NCBI GenBank assembly: GCA_016946835.1
Contig: JACVTC010000067.1
Coordinates: forward strand, 242,501-305,000
Reading direction: 5' to 3'
Source of the DNA: Neocallimastix lanati (nom. inval.)
Taxonomy: Eukaryota; Neocallimastigomycota; Neocallimastigomycetes; Neocallimastigales; Neocallimastigaceae
Length of the DNA stretch: 62,500 nt
Position numbers and translations under genes: made by a program. The notes below the pieces were generated by a model. That model saw only the letters and a program-made list of their open reading frames with translations. It did no database searches and was not told the origin of the DNA. This document shows positions 39,010 to 52,464 of this stretch, piece after piece (within the stretch, counting starts at the first letter, position 1; every line of letters starts with the position of its first letter).

Positions 39010-42000
39010 TTAACGTTTATGAGGAACTGGCCAGTAAGTGGAACGTTGGAATGGATAGGTTGGTAATTCTATTTTATGAACAGAACATGGTTTTTGAGTT
39101 TCAGCTTCCACTCTACTATTCACTACCTTCCAATCAATGTTTTGTCCATTTTCATATTCATTCATAATGAATTGATCGAAAAGACTCTTCTTTGTGCCAT
39201 CATCAAAGAATTCAATAACATTAAGTGATGATGGAGATCCGGATGAAATTTCTTGATCACCATTCATACTGTAAAGCGTCATTTTCTTACTCTTTGATGT
39301 ATATTTATCATTAAAGAATGAATAGTCATTCTTCTTTATTTCATTCTTACTCTTCATGATGGAAGAAATATCTTCAAAGGAAAGGCTTTCTCCATTCTTG
39401 AATTCTTTTTCAAGAGATGGAATAAAGACTGTCTTTTGGAATTTTGGAATGGATTGTTTTTCGAACCAGGAAGAAAGATCACTGCCATTCTCAGTAGCAG
39501 TTTGAATTAAGGAAATGGATGAACTGAAAGATAATCCTCCACTAAGAACTAAACTTACTATTTCTCCAAATCCAAATCCTCCATAAATCACCTTACTATT
39601 GTTATCCTTTATCATTATAGATTCGATAAGTTGATATAAACTGTAATAGAAGGAAAGGATAAAGAATGAGTTATAGCATTTGCTTTCCTTTCCATTCTTT
39701 TCTTCTTCTATCATTTGTTTTAAGGAAACACCTTCTACAATCTTTTGAATTTCAGAGTCACAGAATTCGAATGTCTTCTTGAAAATACTTTCAGTAGATA
39801 AAAGCTCCTTAACAGTATCATAGACCTTTCTAGGAATTTGAAGATCAGTGATCGTACCATTTTCAGAATAAATTTCAAGATGTTGAGAAATACCATGTCC
39901 TTTGGAAGCAGCCTGTTTGAATATAGCTTCATTATCTTCATTTTCATCATCAAAAATTTCCATTCTTTTTTCAAGATCATTATAGAGTTCATGAGCATTC
40001 TTACCAATCGCTGAAATTCTATAGTCGAAATGTTGACGACCAACATTTGAGGTGTAACAGAGATCTTCAATATTTTCTTCATTATCTTCCATACCTTCAA
40101 GGAAGTTCAAATAACTTTCACATAATTCATTTAATGCCGCTGGAGTTTTAGCACTAATGGTTAAGATATGATCTTCTTTACTATCCTTACTCTTCTTAAC
40201 ATCTTCCTCCTTTCCATTTTCTGGAATGTATTCTTGAAGAATGATATGAACAATACTACCTTGTAAACCAAAGGAAGATACTTGAGCAATACGTGGTTTG
40301 TTATCTTGTGTTTCCCATGGTATGGTTTTGGTAGCAATTTGAATTGGAATGGAATGGATATCAATTTCTGGATTAAGCGTATTGAAATGTAAATTCTTTG
40401 GAATATATTTATGTTGCATAGCTAAGATGACTTTAGCCATACCAGCTAAACCAGCTGCTTCATTGGTATGTCCAATGTTTGTTTTCACACTTCCAATCAC
40501 TAATGGATTTTCTTCGGTGTGACTACCTCCATAAACTTGATTAAGGGCGTCAACTTCAATGGCATCACCAAGTGGAGTACCCGTACCATGCGTTTCAACA
40601 AATGAAACTTCAGATGGATCAACACCTGCAAATTTAAGTGCTCTCTTCAAGTTAAGCACTTGACCATCAGAAGATGGTGCACTAATCGATTGTCTTAAAC
40701 CACTTTGACCACTGCTGGTGCCAAGGATGACTGAAAGAATATTATCTCCATCACGAACAACATCTTCAAGACGTTTCAAAATAAACGTAACACATCCTTC
40801 ACCTGGAACAAAACCATCAGCATCCTTATCAAACGTGGCACAACGACCATGAGGAGAAGTCATACGAGCAACACTGGTTCTATGGAATTCAGAGGAGGAA
40901 TATAAATATTTAACTCCGGTAACCACTGATAAGTCACAATCTCCAAATTGTAAGGAACGACAAGCAGAATGGAGGGCGGAAGCACCTGTGGAACAGGCAG
41001 TATCGATAGTAAAGGAAGGTCCGAAAAGTTTATAGAAGTAACTGAGACGGCCGGCAATACCACTTGGAGTAGAATGTGCAGAAATAGGTGGGATGATACC
41101 GTTTTCTTTCATTAAATCTTGATAGTCATGATCATCATTACAACCAACGAAAACTCCTGTGATCGTATTTTCTAAGGTATTTGGAGCAATACCTGAATTT
41201 TCTAAAGCTTCCCAACTCGTTTCTAAGACCCAACGTTGTCTTGGATCCATACTATTGACTTCTTCGGGTAAACAATTGAAGAATTCTGCATCAAATTCAG
41301 AAGGTTTAGCTGCATTTGAACGAGAATCGTAACAACCACATTTTGGAATATTATGTTCATTTTCTCCTAAAAGATTGGATGGTTTATCCGCATAACCAAG
41401 ATGTAATTTTCTATCCTTTACCGGAGCCATGACACAATCTCTACCTTTTGCTAAAGTCATCCAGAAGGATTTAGTATTATTAATGGCACCTGGTAAACGA
41501 AGAGCCATACCAATAACAGCGACCTTTCCACCTATGTCATTTTCTTTTAAAGATTTTGGAATAGCCATGGCTTCCTTTTCAAGTTTATTGGTATAACCTG
41601 AAATATATTTAGCAAGGTCATAAGGAGTACCATAGTTAAATAAGGTGGAAGCAGAAAATTCCTTTTTAGTTCTTCTTGCTAAGACATTAGTTAATTTTCT
41701 GGTAGCAAGCGAATCGATACTATACATAGTGAATGGAGCATTAACATTGAAATTTTCGAAATCTGGAGTGGAAGGAATAATTTCTTTAATTGATTCATAA
41801 ACTGTCATTAATGCCTTTTGAATTTCTTCATTAATTTCTTCTTGAGTTTTTTGTTTCTTAAATTCATTATCATTACCATTATCATTATTATTATCATTTT
41901 CATTTTCATTTTCATTTTCATTTTCATTTTCAACTTCTTCTTTTTCTTCTTCTTTTTTATTTTCATTATTAATTGTATCTTTTTTCTCGTTATCTTTCAC

Positions 42001-45000
42001 TTCATCCTTTTCTTTTATTTCTTCTTCTACAGGTTGATCTTCTTCAATTTCAGTAATTTCACCACTAATAAGTTTAGCAATCTTTTTCAACACATAAGAA
42101 TATTCTAATCTAGCTACTCTTCTAGCAAGAGAACCTTTAGCGGTCACTGGGAACTTTTTACCATAATCAATAATAACAATATTATTTATGGTAAGTTGTT
42201 TAGCCCAATTACTTAAACTCTTAGAACTATCCATCAATACAGAGTAAATACTATTCCATGTTTGTTTTTGAGCTATCTTTCGGAGATGAATAATTTCTTC
42301 CTTACTCATATCTTCAGGCTTAAGACGAGTATCAAATGGTTTTCCATCTTCCATAATAATTTCTGACCAGTTAGGTTCAATGAAACTGACAACTTCATAT
42401 TGAGTATCATCTAAGAGAAGACAACAATGTTTAATATCTTCACAATCTTGAGTGATGGTTTCTTCAAATGGAAGTGGATTCATCTTTAAACCGGTAGCAA
42501 AAGTAAGAACATCATCTACTCTTGAAACATACTTATATTTACCAGATTTTGGACTGCGAATCCAGATATCATTTGTTTTATAATAATTTAATCCATCAAT
42601 ATTAGTGAAAAGATTTTCGGCATCCACATCCACACGAACTCCTGGAAGTGGTGATTCATAATATTCCCCTTTTATAGCTCTTCTGGCATAACCAGGAGAA
42701 AGATAAGTAGAGTAGGCAAATAATTCACCAATATTTGGATTTTTTTCATCCAAAGGTTTTAAGTAGAAATCAAACCATGGAACTCTAGTGAAATATCCTT
42801 CTTCACCTGGAAGATCTTTATCAACGACATCTCTGTACATCATCATATTAGATTCCGATGAACCATATTCACATACAATTTTATGATTAAATTCTCTTTG
42901 GAACCATTCTGAAACTTCTTGACTTAATGGGGCCCCACCGGTTCTAAAAGCACAATGGCTTCTTGATTTTATGAATTCTTTCCAAACTGGACATTTTGGA
43001 TGATTACTATCAAATAATTTTTTAAATTCAGAATACTAATTATTTTTTTTTTTTTTTTTGTTGTTGGTTTTGTTGTTGTTTTATTTTATTTTTTATTTTA
43101 TTTTTTTTAATTTTTTTATTTTATTTTTTTGTATTTTTTTTGGGGTTGTTGAATTCATACAATTATAAAATAATAAAAAAATAAAATAAAATAATAATTA
43201 AATATAAATATATATATATATTTAAAAATATAAATATTATAAAAAAATATGACATGTATCGTAATTATTAAAATAATAATAGAAAAAAAAATATTATTAT
43301 ATATATAATTAAAATATGAACATTAGTAATTTTGTTTTTAAAAGTTCAATAATAATTTGATAATAAAAATTATTACTACTATTATTATTAATTAGTAATT
43401 AAATTGTCATATATTATCAATATCAATAAAAATAAATATTTCTATAAAAATATAATATATATATAAAAAAATAAAAAATAAAATTTATAAAAATAAAATT
43501 ATTTATTTATTTTACATGGAATGGGAATAATAAAATTCTTTGCACGTTTGTTTCCAAAATATCATTTAAAACATTTTCTGGAATGAAACCAATATCACGT
43601 AATTGTTGGGTATGATACACCATTGCTCCACCATAGGTAATACCATAAGAAAGAACCCAAGAATTACCCATACCATGATAGAATGGAACACTATAAAAAA
43701 TTTTATGATAATCGAATAGATTTTATTTTTTAAAGATAAAAAAAAACAATATGAATATAAATTATTATTTTATCATAATTAATAAAAAAAAATAATTAAA
43801 AATAAAATAAAATAAAATAATAATACAATTAATATTCTTATTCATTCATAATCTATATCTATAAATATCTATATATATTATTAATATTTTTTCCTAAATT
43901 GAGCTTACTTCACAAATGTACTAATATATTGTTCAGTACTATGACCCAAGAAATTTTGATAAGGTGTACAATTATTATGAGCTTCAAAGGAAACAAATTT
44001 CATTTCTTATAATAAAATGAAGAATACAAATATATATAATATTTCATTTTAAATATGCAAAATATATATATATATTTTAAAATTATTTATATAAAAATAA
44101 AAATAAATAGATATTAATAATAATATATATATATAATTTATTTAATATTTATATAAAATAAAATAAAATAAAATAAAATAAAAAATATATGATTATGTTT
44201 AAAATATATATTATACGTATGTGTATTTTTATATATGAATTTTTAAAATATACATTGAAAAAAAAATTTATTTTATTTTTATTTTCTTTCTTGAATTCAT
44301 AAATATTCTTTTTTTTTTTTTTTTTTGTTATTGTTGTTGCTTTCTAAATATATATATATATATATCTTTTTTTTTCTTCTACTTTTTTTTTTTAATATAT
44401 ATAAACTTACTTGAACATTGACCATTTTTAATGATAGCTTGTGAAGAAGATGAAGTACCCACAATGGTAACAATATCTTCTTTACTTCCTTGACGTCTAA
44501 AACATTTGCCTTCTAATTTAGCTTGATAAATTTCTTCACAAAATTCTTTTTGATACATGGAAAACATGGGAATCCCCTTATAACCTGCACTTAAATGATA
44601 CTCATCTTCCTTTAGAGGATATTCCCATGGCCATATCCATTCCCCTCCTTCATCCAATGGTTTTTGTTTCTTTTCATCATATATAATTAAATTTTTATCA
44701 TAGAAAAGCATTTTAATATCCAACATTCTAACCCAAAATTGTTTTACATCATTACCTAACTTTGGTGGAATACCAATGATAGTACAACGCATGTACCATA
44801 AAGCGTAGCATAATAATTGATAATGAGGTAAAGCATTACCGACGATACCTACTCTAGTGAATGGAGCAAGATCAAATCTTTTTTTAAGAACATAAGCGGT
44901 AGCCTTAACTAAATCTCCTAATTCACCGAAGGTTACGGTTAACCAAGGAGAAGGATAATCTGGATGGGGGACACCCTTAAAAGGTAAACCTAAAATATTT

Positions 45001-45549
45001 TCCTTCGAAACAATAGCAATATGGTCTTTTGATCCTTCAAAACGATTATCCAATCTTTCTTGCATTGTTTTCATTTCATAACCTTTTAAACTTTTTTTTT
45101 AAAAAGTAAAATAAAAACAAAAATAAAAAATTTTTTAATTGTTAATAATAAGGATATTTGTAATTATTATTTAAATTATATATATATATATTTATCTAAA
45201 AAATATATAAATTATATGTAATAAATGATTTTAATATACTAAAAATAATAATTATTATTATTTTATAATTAATAGAAATAACTAATTGATGTTTTTATTT
45301 ATATATAAATTATTCATTAAAGATATTATAAAGTCCATTCATTATTTATTGAAGTTTAGTATTATATATATTTATATATTTTTTTTTAATATTTAAACAT
45401 TATTTTTAAAAGATTTTTATTATTTATATATATATAAATATATTTTCATTTATTTTTTACCTAACTTCATCTTCTCCATGTTTAAAATAATCAGTTTCCG
45501 TTTTTGATTTATCATTTCTATCGATAGTACCATCTATTATTACAACCAT
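39010..45549 (-). CDS. Copy 2 (intact): adenylation-ACP-ketosynthase-AT-like megasynthase, 5 exons, 1688 aa
   Basis: Exons are 45549-45461, 45090-44411, 44005-43909, 43690-43516 and 43035-39010. Phases agree, with 1689 codons including stop. Order: an ANL adenylation domain (about 40-665) with a degenerate A3 loop TSSSSQAIIKNG, YGSSE (about 403), YKTND, SRVDDVLTFATGLKMNP and PVTAKGSLARR carrying the A10 Lys (about 647). A D/N/E-rich linker follows, then a carrier domain with phosphopantetheine Ser in MYSIDSL (about 789). A complete KS (about 850-1290) has Cys in DTACST (about 1027), His in THGTGTPLGD (about 1163) and NIGHT (about 1203). Last is a short AT-like tail with GGFGFGE (1499-1505) replacing GHSxGE, NGQNIDW and ELPTYPFQRSTYWP. 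No KR, DH, MT or TE. Expected role: activate a carboxylic acid onto the carrier and condense it, needing extender units from elsewhere. The substrate is unknown. Confidence 0.9.
43036..43515 (-). other. Intron 4 of the intact synthase gene
   Basis: This is the longest intron of copy 2, with donor GTAAAATAA and acceptor AATTAG. It is almost pure A/T except for a small G/T-rich patch (43060-43080, 43139-43150). Copy 1 has a shorter equivalent dominated by poly-A (16473-16681). In copy 3 this intron and the start of exon 5 are lost in one deletion. Confidence 0.8.
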
Positions 45550-46623
45550 TTTCTTCAATTTTTTTTTTTTCTTCTTCTTCTTCTTCTTCTTTGTTAATTA
45601 TCTATGTATCTATATATTTTTATTCTTTATTCTCTAATAGGGTTGAAAAATAAACTATTTTTCTATTCTTAACTATTATCATAATTTTGCATATATATGT
45701 ATAATAATAATAAAATATATAAAATTTTATGTTATATATAATAATTTGTTAATACATTTTCTTTTTTTTATTATTATTATTAATTCTTTATATATATATA
45801 TATATATATATTAATTTATATATTAAAAATTTTATATAAATATTTTTATATATATTTTATACTTTAATAAAAAAAAACTTTTTTGCTTAATGACTGATGT
45901 TGATATATAATTATTTACAAATTGTTATTAATTATTATTGCTAATAAAAAAATTTTTATACAGCAGAAATTTCGTTATATTATTTTTCTTTCTTAAATAA
46001 GATAATTTTAAATAATAAATATAATATCTATTTTAATTACTATTATTTTTCTTTTATTTTTTATTTCTTTTTTTTTTTATTATATATATCTTTTTAATAA
46101 GAATTTATCTTTTAAATAAAAAAAGAAATATCTTTTTAAAAGCTGCAATAAAAATAAAAAATGAAAAAAAAATAAAATAAAGTTTTTTTAAAAAAAAATA
46201 AAAAGATAAATTTTTTTATTAATGAATTTATATATAAATATATTAAAAATGTTTCAAAAAGAAACCTAATCAATGAAAGTTTGATTTTTATCTTTTTATT
46301 TTTATTAATATAATATTACATATATTTATATTTATATTTATTTATATCTATTTATATTTATCCATTATATATTTAATTTTTTATATTTAATTTTTTATAT
46401 ATATTAATTTATTTAAAAAATAAAATATTATATAAATATATATATAATAATTAATAAAAAAAAACAATTAAAAAAATAAACAGATAGTTTAAAATAAAAT
46501 AAAATAAATAGTTGAATATTGAATATAGTTAAAACATAGATTGAATAAAATAAATAAATAAATAAGTAAATAAATAAATAAGTAAAATAGGTTGAAATAG
46601 CCTATACATGAAAATTTTGCCAA

Positions 46624-46655
46624 ACCAGCTCTGGTACTTATCATCATCACGTGAT
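46624..46655. promoter_or_regulatory. Candidate regulatory island: ACCAGctCTGGT and ATCACGTGAT palindromes
   Basis: In otherwise A/T DNA, a short island holds two perfect inverted repeats 10 bases apart: ACCAG-CT-CTGGT (46624-46635) and ATCACGTGAT (46646-46655), the latter with a CACGTG E-box core recognised by bHLH factors in fungi. It lies 1.1 kb upstream of the copy 2 ATG. The function is inferred only. Confidence 0.3.
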
Positions 46656-46861
46656 AAAATATTACAATGTTATAATGTTATTTATTGATTTTTATAGTTT
46701 ATTCTTCCACTTTATTAACATTTTCTTAATATTTTAATATTTTTATTTTAATCGTTGTATTTTTATTCTTATTCCATCCTTCTTCATGTGTTATTCTTTA
46801 TTATTATTTACTATTATATATTTTATTATTTGAACTTTACAATATATAATATAAATATATA

Positions 46862-47145
46862 ATATTTTATTATTTATTATTTATTATTTATTATTTATTT
46901 ATTATTTATTATTTATTATTTATTTATTATTTATTATTTATTATTTATTATTTATTATGTATATTTTATTATTTATTATTTATTATTTATTATTTAATTA
47001 TTTATTATTTAATTATTTATTATTTATTATTTATTATTTATTATTTATTATTTATTATTTATTTATTATTTAATTATTTATTATTTATTATTTATTATTT
47101 ATTATTTATTATTTATTATTTATTATTTATTATTTATTATTTATA
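46862..47145. repeat. Tandem heptamer array, (TTATTTA)n
   Basis: A period-7 array of the same unit as at 10.9-11.15 kb, with a few TTATTTAATTATT interruptions and one TATGTATATTTT break near 46957. It ends in the same TATTTACTATTATATATTTTA sequence that also occurs just before it (about 46805-46826), so the array appears flanked by short direct copies. Confidence 0.85.
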
Positions 47146-48984
47146 TTTTATTATTTACTATTATATATTTTATTATTTGAACTTTACATATATAATAAAT
47201 AATAAAATATTTTATATTTTATATTTATATAATATAAAAATTATTTAAATAATATTTTAATACAAATATTCTTTTTTTTTTAATTCACTTATAAAACCTT
47301 TTTTTTTTTTATTTTTTTTTTTTGTTAATAAAATGTTTTTTGATCCCTTTTTTATTTTTTATTTTCTTTTTAAAGAAAAAAAAATAAAAACATTTTTAAT
47401 TATTATTAATAAAACAAATAATAAAATTTGAAATTTATATATTTAACTTTTATTTCTATTTTATATTTTTTATATTTTTTATATTCTATTCGAATATTAA
47501 TATTAAAAATTCATCTATTAAAGTTTTTTATGTTTATATTTTTTAAAGTTATTTAATTATTTTTTTTTTTTTTTTGATTTTTTTTATTTTTTTATTTAAT
47601 ATATATTAAGGTTTTTAAAAAAAATTTTTTAATTTTTAATTTTTTAATTTTTAATTTTTAATTTCTATTTTTTTAATTTGTCACAAAAAATTTAATTTAT
47701 TTAATAGTTTATGGTTACACACATCTTTCTATTTTTGGTAAATTTTTATTTTAATTATCATCAAAAAAAAGATTTAAAAAAAAAAAATTAAAAAAAAAAT
47801 TTAGAAAATAGAAATTAAATAAATAAATAAACAAAAGATTAAAATATAAAATAATGAAAGGAATATTAATAAAAATATAAATATTAATAAAAATAAAAAT
47901 ATTAATAAAAATAAAAATAAAAATAAAAATAAAAATTAGAATGAAAAAAAAAACAAAATGTAAAATAGATAAATAAATAGAAAAATATTATTTGTAGATA
48001 GAAAGATATGTATTATCTATTTATTAATCATAAACTCATTTTTCAATTTTTCATTTTCTTTTTTCTTTTCTTTTTTTTAAAAAAATAATTATAATGGAAA
48101 CATTAGTCATTTATTATAAAAATTATTAAACAAAAAAAAAAAAAAATAGAAAAACATTTATTTATTTATTTATTTATTTATTTATTGGTTCATTTTATTG
48201 GTTCATTTTATTTGTTTATTTATTGCATATTGCATATTGCATATTATCTATAAATGAAAATAAACTTTATTAAATAGTAAAATAAAAATAAAAAATTTGA
48301 AAAAAAATAAAAAATATATAAAAAAAAAGTTTATTTTTTTCCATTTATTATTAAATGATTGATATTAGAGTAATATAAATTATTATTAGAAAAGTTTGAT
48401 GATCCATATTAATAATTAAATTTATTTTATTAAAGATTAACAAGAAAAAAATAAATGAATGAATGATATATATACAAATAAATAAATAGTAAATAATAAA
48501 TAAATTACTGATAAATAAATAATACTTCAAAAATTAAAATTAAAAAATCTAAACAATAAAAAAAAATTCTTATATTATTAGCAATAGTAATAAATCAACT
48601 ACTTAATTATTACTATTAAACACTAATAGAAAAAAAAAATAAGTTTATTTATAAATATTTATTCATCTAAAATGAATAATAAAATTTCTTTTCTCTTTTT
48701 TTTTTTTTTTGCTTTTTTTTTTTTTTTTTTGGAAAAATTTCTTTACCACAATTAAAAAAAACATTTTCCTGTGTTAAAATATAAAATTAACAAAATTTTA
48801 ATATATTTAAAATAAAGATAAAAAAATTATACTTTTTTTTTTGTTTATACATCAATCTTCCTGTCTGTCTGTTTATCTATCTATTTATCTGTTTACCTAT
48901 CTATTTATGCTATCTATTTATGATTTTATTTTTATAAATATATATATATATAAGTATATATTTTTATTTTTAATTTTTAATTTA

Positions 48985-51719
48985 TAAGAGGAATTGCTAG
49001 TAGGTTAAACGTTGGAATGGATAGGTTGGTAATTCTATTTTAAGAACAGAACATGATTTTTATGTTTCAGCTTCCACTCTACTATTCACTACCTTCCAAT
49101 CAATGTTTTGTCCATTTTCATATTCATTCATAATGAATTGATCGAAAAGACTCTTCTTTGTCCCATCATCAAAGAATTCAATAATATTAAGTGATGATGG
49201 AGATCGGGATATAATTTCTTGATCACCATTCATACTGTAAAGCGTCATTTTCTTACTCTTTGATGCATATTTATCATTAAAAAATGAATAGTCATTCTTC
49301 TTTATTTCATTCTTACTCTTCATGATGGTAGAAATATCTTCAAAGGAAAAGCTTTCTCCATTCTTGAATTTTTTTTTCAAGAGATGGAATAAAGATCGTT
49401 TTTTTTGGAATTTTGGAATGGATTATTTTTTATACCAGGAAGAAAGATCAGTGGTCGTACCATTTTCAGAATAAATTTCAAGATGTTGAGAAATACCATG
49501 TCCTTTGGAAGCAACCTGTTTGAATATAGCTTCATTATCTTCATTTTCATCATCAAAAATTTCCATTCTTTTTTCAAGATCATTATAGAGTTCATGAGCA
49601 TTCTTACCAATCGCTGAAGTTCTATAATCGAAATGTTGACGACCAACATTTGAGGTGTAACAGAGATCTTCAATATTTTCTTCATTATCTTCCATACCTT
49701 CAAGGTCATTTATATAATTCTCACATAATTCATTTAATGCCGCTGGAGTTTTAGCACTAATGGTTAAGATATGATCTTCTTTACTATCCTTACTCTTCTT
49801 AACATCTTCCTCCTTTCCATTTTCTGGAATGTATTCTTGAAGAATGATATGAACAATACTACCTTATAAACCAAAGGAAGATACTTGAGCAATACGTGGT
49901 TTGTTATCTTGTGTTTCCCATGGTATGGTTTTGGTAGCAATTTGAATTGGAATGGAGTGGATATCAATTTCTGGATTAAGGGTATTGAAGTGTAAATTCT
50001 TTTAGAATATATTTATGTTGCATAGCTTAAGATGACTTTAGCCATACCGGCTAAACCAGCTGCTTCATTGGTATGTCCAATATTTGTTTTCACACTTCCA
50101 GTCACTAATGGATTTTCTTCGGTGTGCCTGCCTCCATAAACTTGATTAAGGGCGTGGACTTGACCATCAGAGGATGGTGCACTAATCCATTGTCTTAAAC
50201 CATTTTGACCAACTGCTGGTACCCAAGATGACAAAAAGAATATTATCTCCATCACGAACAGCATCTTCAAGACGTTTCAAAATAAGCGTAACACATCCTT
50301 CACCAGGCGCGAAACCATCAGCATCCTTATCAAACGTGGCACAACGACCATGAGGAGAAGTCATACGAGCAACACTGGTTCTATGGAATTCAGAGGAGGA
50401 ATATAGATATTTAACTCCGGTAACCACTGATAAGTCACAATCTCCAAATTGTAAGGAACGACAAGCAGAGTGGAGGGCGGAAGCACCTGTGGAACAGGCA
50501 GTATCGATAGTAAAGGAAGGTCCGAAAAGTTTATAGAAGTAACTGAGACGGCCGGCAATACCACTTGGAGTAGAATGTGCAGAAATAGGTGGGATGATAC
50601 CGTTTTCTTTCATTAAATCTTGATAGTCATGATCATCATTACAATCAATGAAAACTCCTGTGATCGTATTTTCTAAAGGAATTTGGAGCAATACCTGAAT
50701 TTTCTAAAGCTTCCCAACTCGTTTCTAAGACCCAACGTTGTCTTGGGTCCATACTATTGACATCTTCGGGTAAATAATTGAAGAACTTCTACATCAAATT
50801 CAGAGGGTTTAGCAACACATGGACGAGTATCATAACAACCACATTTTGAAATAGTATGTTCATTTTTACCTAATAGATGAGCTAGTTTTTTAGCATAACC
50901 ATTACGCAATTTTATATCCTTCACTGGAAGCATAACACAATCTTTACCTTTTGCTAAAGTCATCCAGAAGGATTTAGTATTATTAATGGCACCCGGTAAA
51001 CGAAGAGCCATACCATTAATAGCGACCTTTCCATCTATATTATTTTCTTTCATGGATTTTGGAATAGCCATGGCTTCCTTTTCAAGTTTATTGGTATAAC
51101 CTGGCATATATTTAGCAAGGTCATAAGGAGTACCATAATGAAATAAGGTGGAAGCTGAAAATTCCTTTTTAGTTCTTCTTGCTAACATATTAATTAATTT
51201 TCTGGTAGCAAGAGAATCGATACTATACATAGTGAATGGAGCATTAACATTGAAATTTACGAAATCTGGAGTAGAAGGAATAATTTCTTTAATTGATTCA
51301 TAAACTGTCATTAATATCTTTTGAATTTCTTCATTAATTTCTTCTTGAGTCTTTTGTTTCTTAAATTCATTATCATTACCATTATCATTTTCATTTTCAT
51401 TTTCAACTTTTTCTTTTTCTTCTTCGTTTTTATTTTCATTATTAAATGTATTTTTTTTCAATATAACTATATAGAAAAAAAAATTATGTACATAAAAGAT
51501 ATATATATATATATATATATATTTTTTATTAATTTTACTTGGAATGGGAATAATAAAATGGTTTGTATATTTGTTTCCAAAATATCATCTAAACCATTTT
51601 CTGGAGTGAAGTCAAAGTTAATATCACGTAATTGTTGGTTATGATATACCATTGCTCCACCATAGGTCATTTCATAAGTAAGGACCCAGAAATTACCCGT
51701 ACCATGACAGAAAGGAACA
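48985..51719 (-). pseudogene. Copy 3, 3' part: decayed A-ACP-KS-AT-like gene
   Basis: Exon 4 relic at 51719-51539 (181 nt, six more than the other copies), then a relic of exon 5 from about 51466 to 48985. The first approximately 1 kb of exon 5, holding the rest of the A domain, is deleted. Frameshifts occur near 50787, 50686, 50215, 50034 and 50001. A TAA at about 49866 replaces a Gln codon. A deletion of about 105 nt joined near 50155 removes the KS HGTGTPLGD motif, while DTACST survives. A second deletion near 49450 removes about 140 codons including the GFGFGE region. A TAA near 49061 and loss of the terminal stop context finish it. Many synonymous-looking matches to copy 2 show recent common descent. 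The 5' part continues at 58919-60331 beyond the inserted retroelement. Confidence 0.92.
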
Positions 51720-51789
51720 CTATAGGAAAAGTTTATAGAAAAAAAAAAAAAAAAATTGTAATTGAATGAATTTATTATTTAATGATAAA

Positions 51790-52445
<656 letters not shown>

Positions 52446-52464
52446 GATTAAGAGTCTCAGTTGA
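52446..52464 (+). promoter_or_regulatory. Candidate primer-binding site of the copia element
   Basis: The sequence GATTAAGAGTCTCAGTTGA directly follows the LTR-terminal CA. The same stretch with two changes follows an LTR-like CA at 61582 in the second, diverged element. Conservation at this exact place is what a reverse-transcription primer site would show. I cannot name the priming tRNA. Confidence 0.5.

Larger units (their letters stand above)
45550..48984. other. Intergenic region between copies 2 and 3
   Basis: This is the upstream region of copy 2 and the downstream region of copy 3. No coding signal was found. It contains CT-rich DNA just above the copy 2 start (about 45563-45590), a mixed-sequence island near 46600-46680 (separate entry), a heptamer array at 46862-47145, and otherwise homopolymers and short AAATA/AAAAT patterns. 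Confidence 0.5.

Noticed and set aside
42838-42846. Internal ATG near 42846 as the start of the intact synthase
   Set aside because: Upstream in-frame sequence carries adenylation motifs (CPVWKEFI, YGSSE) and four further exons with matching phases extend the gene to 45549, as in the two paralogs.
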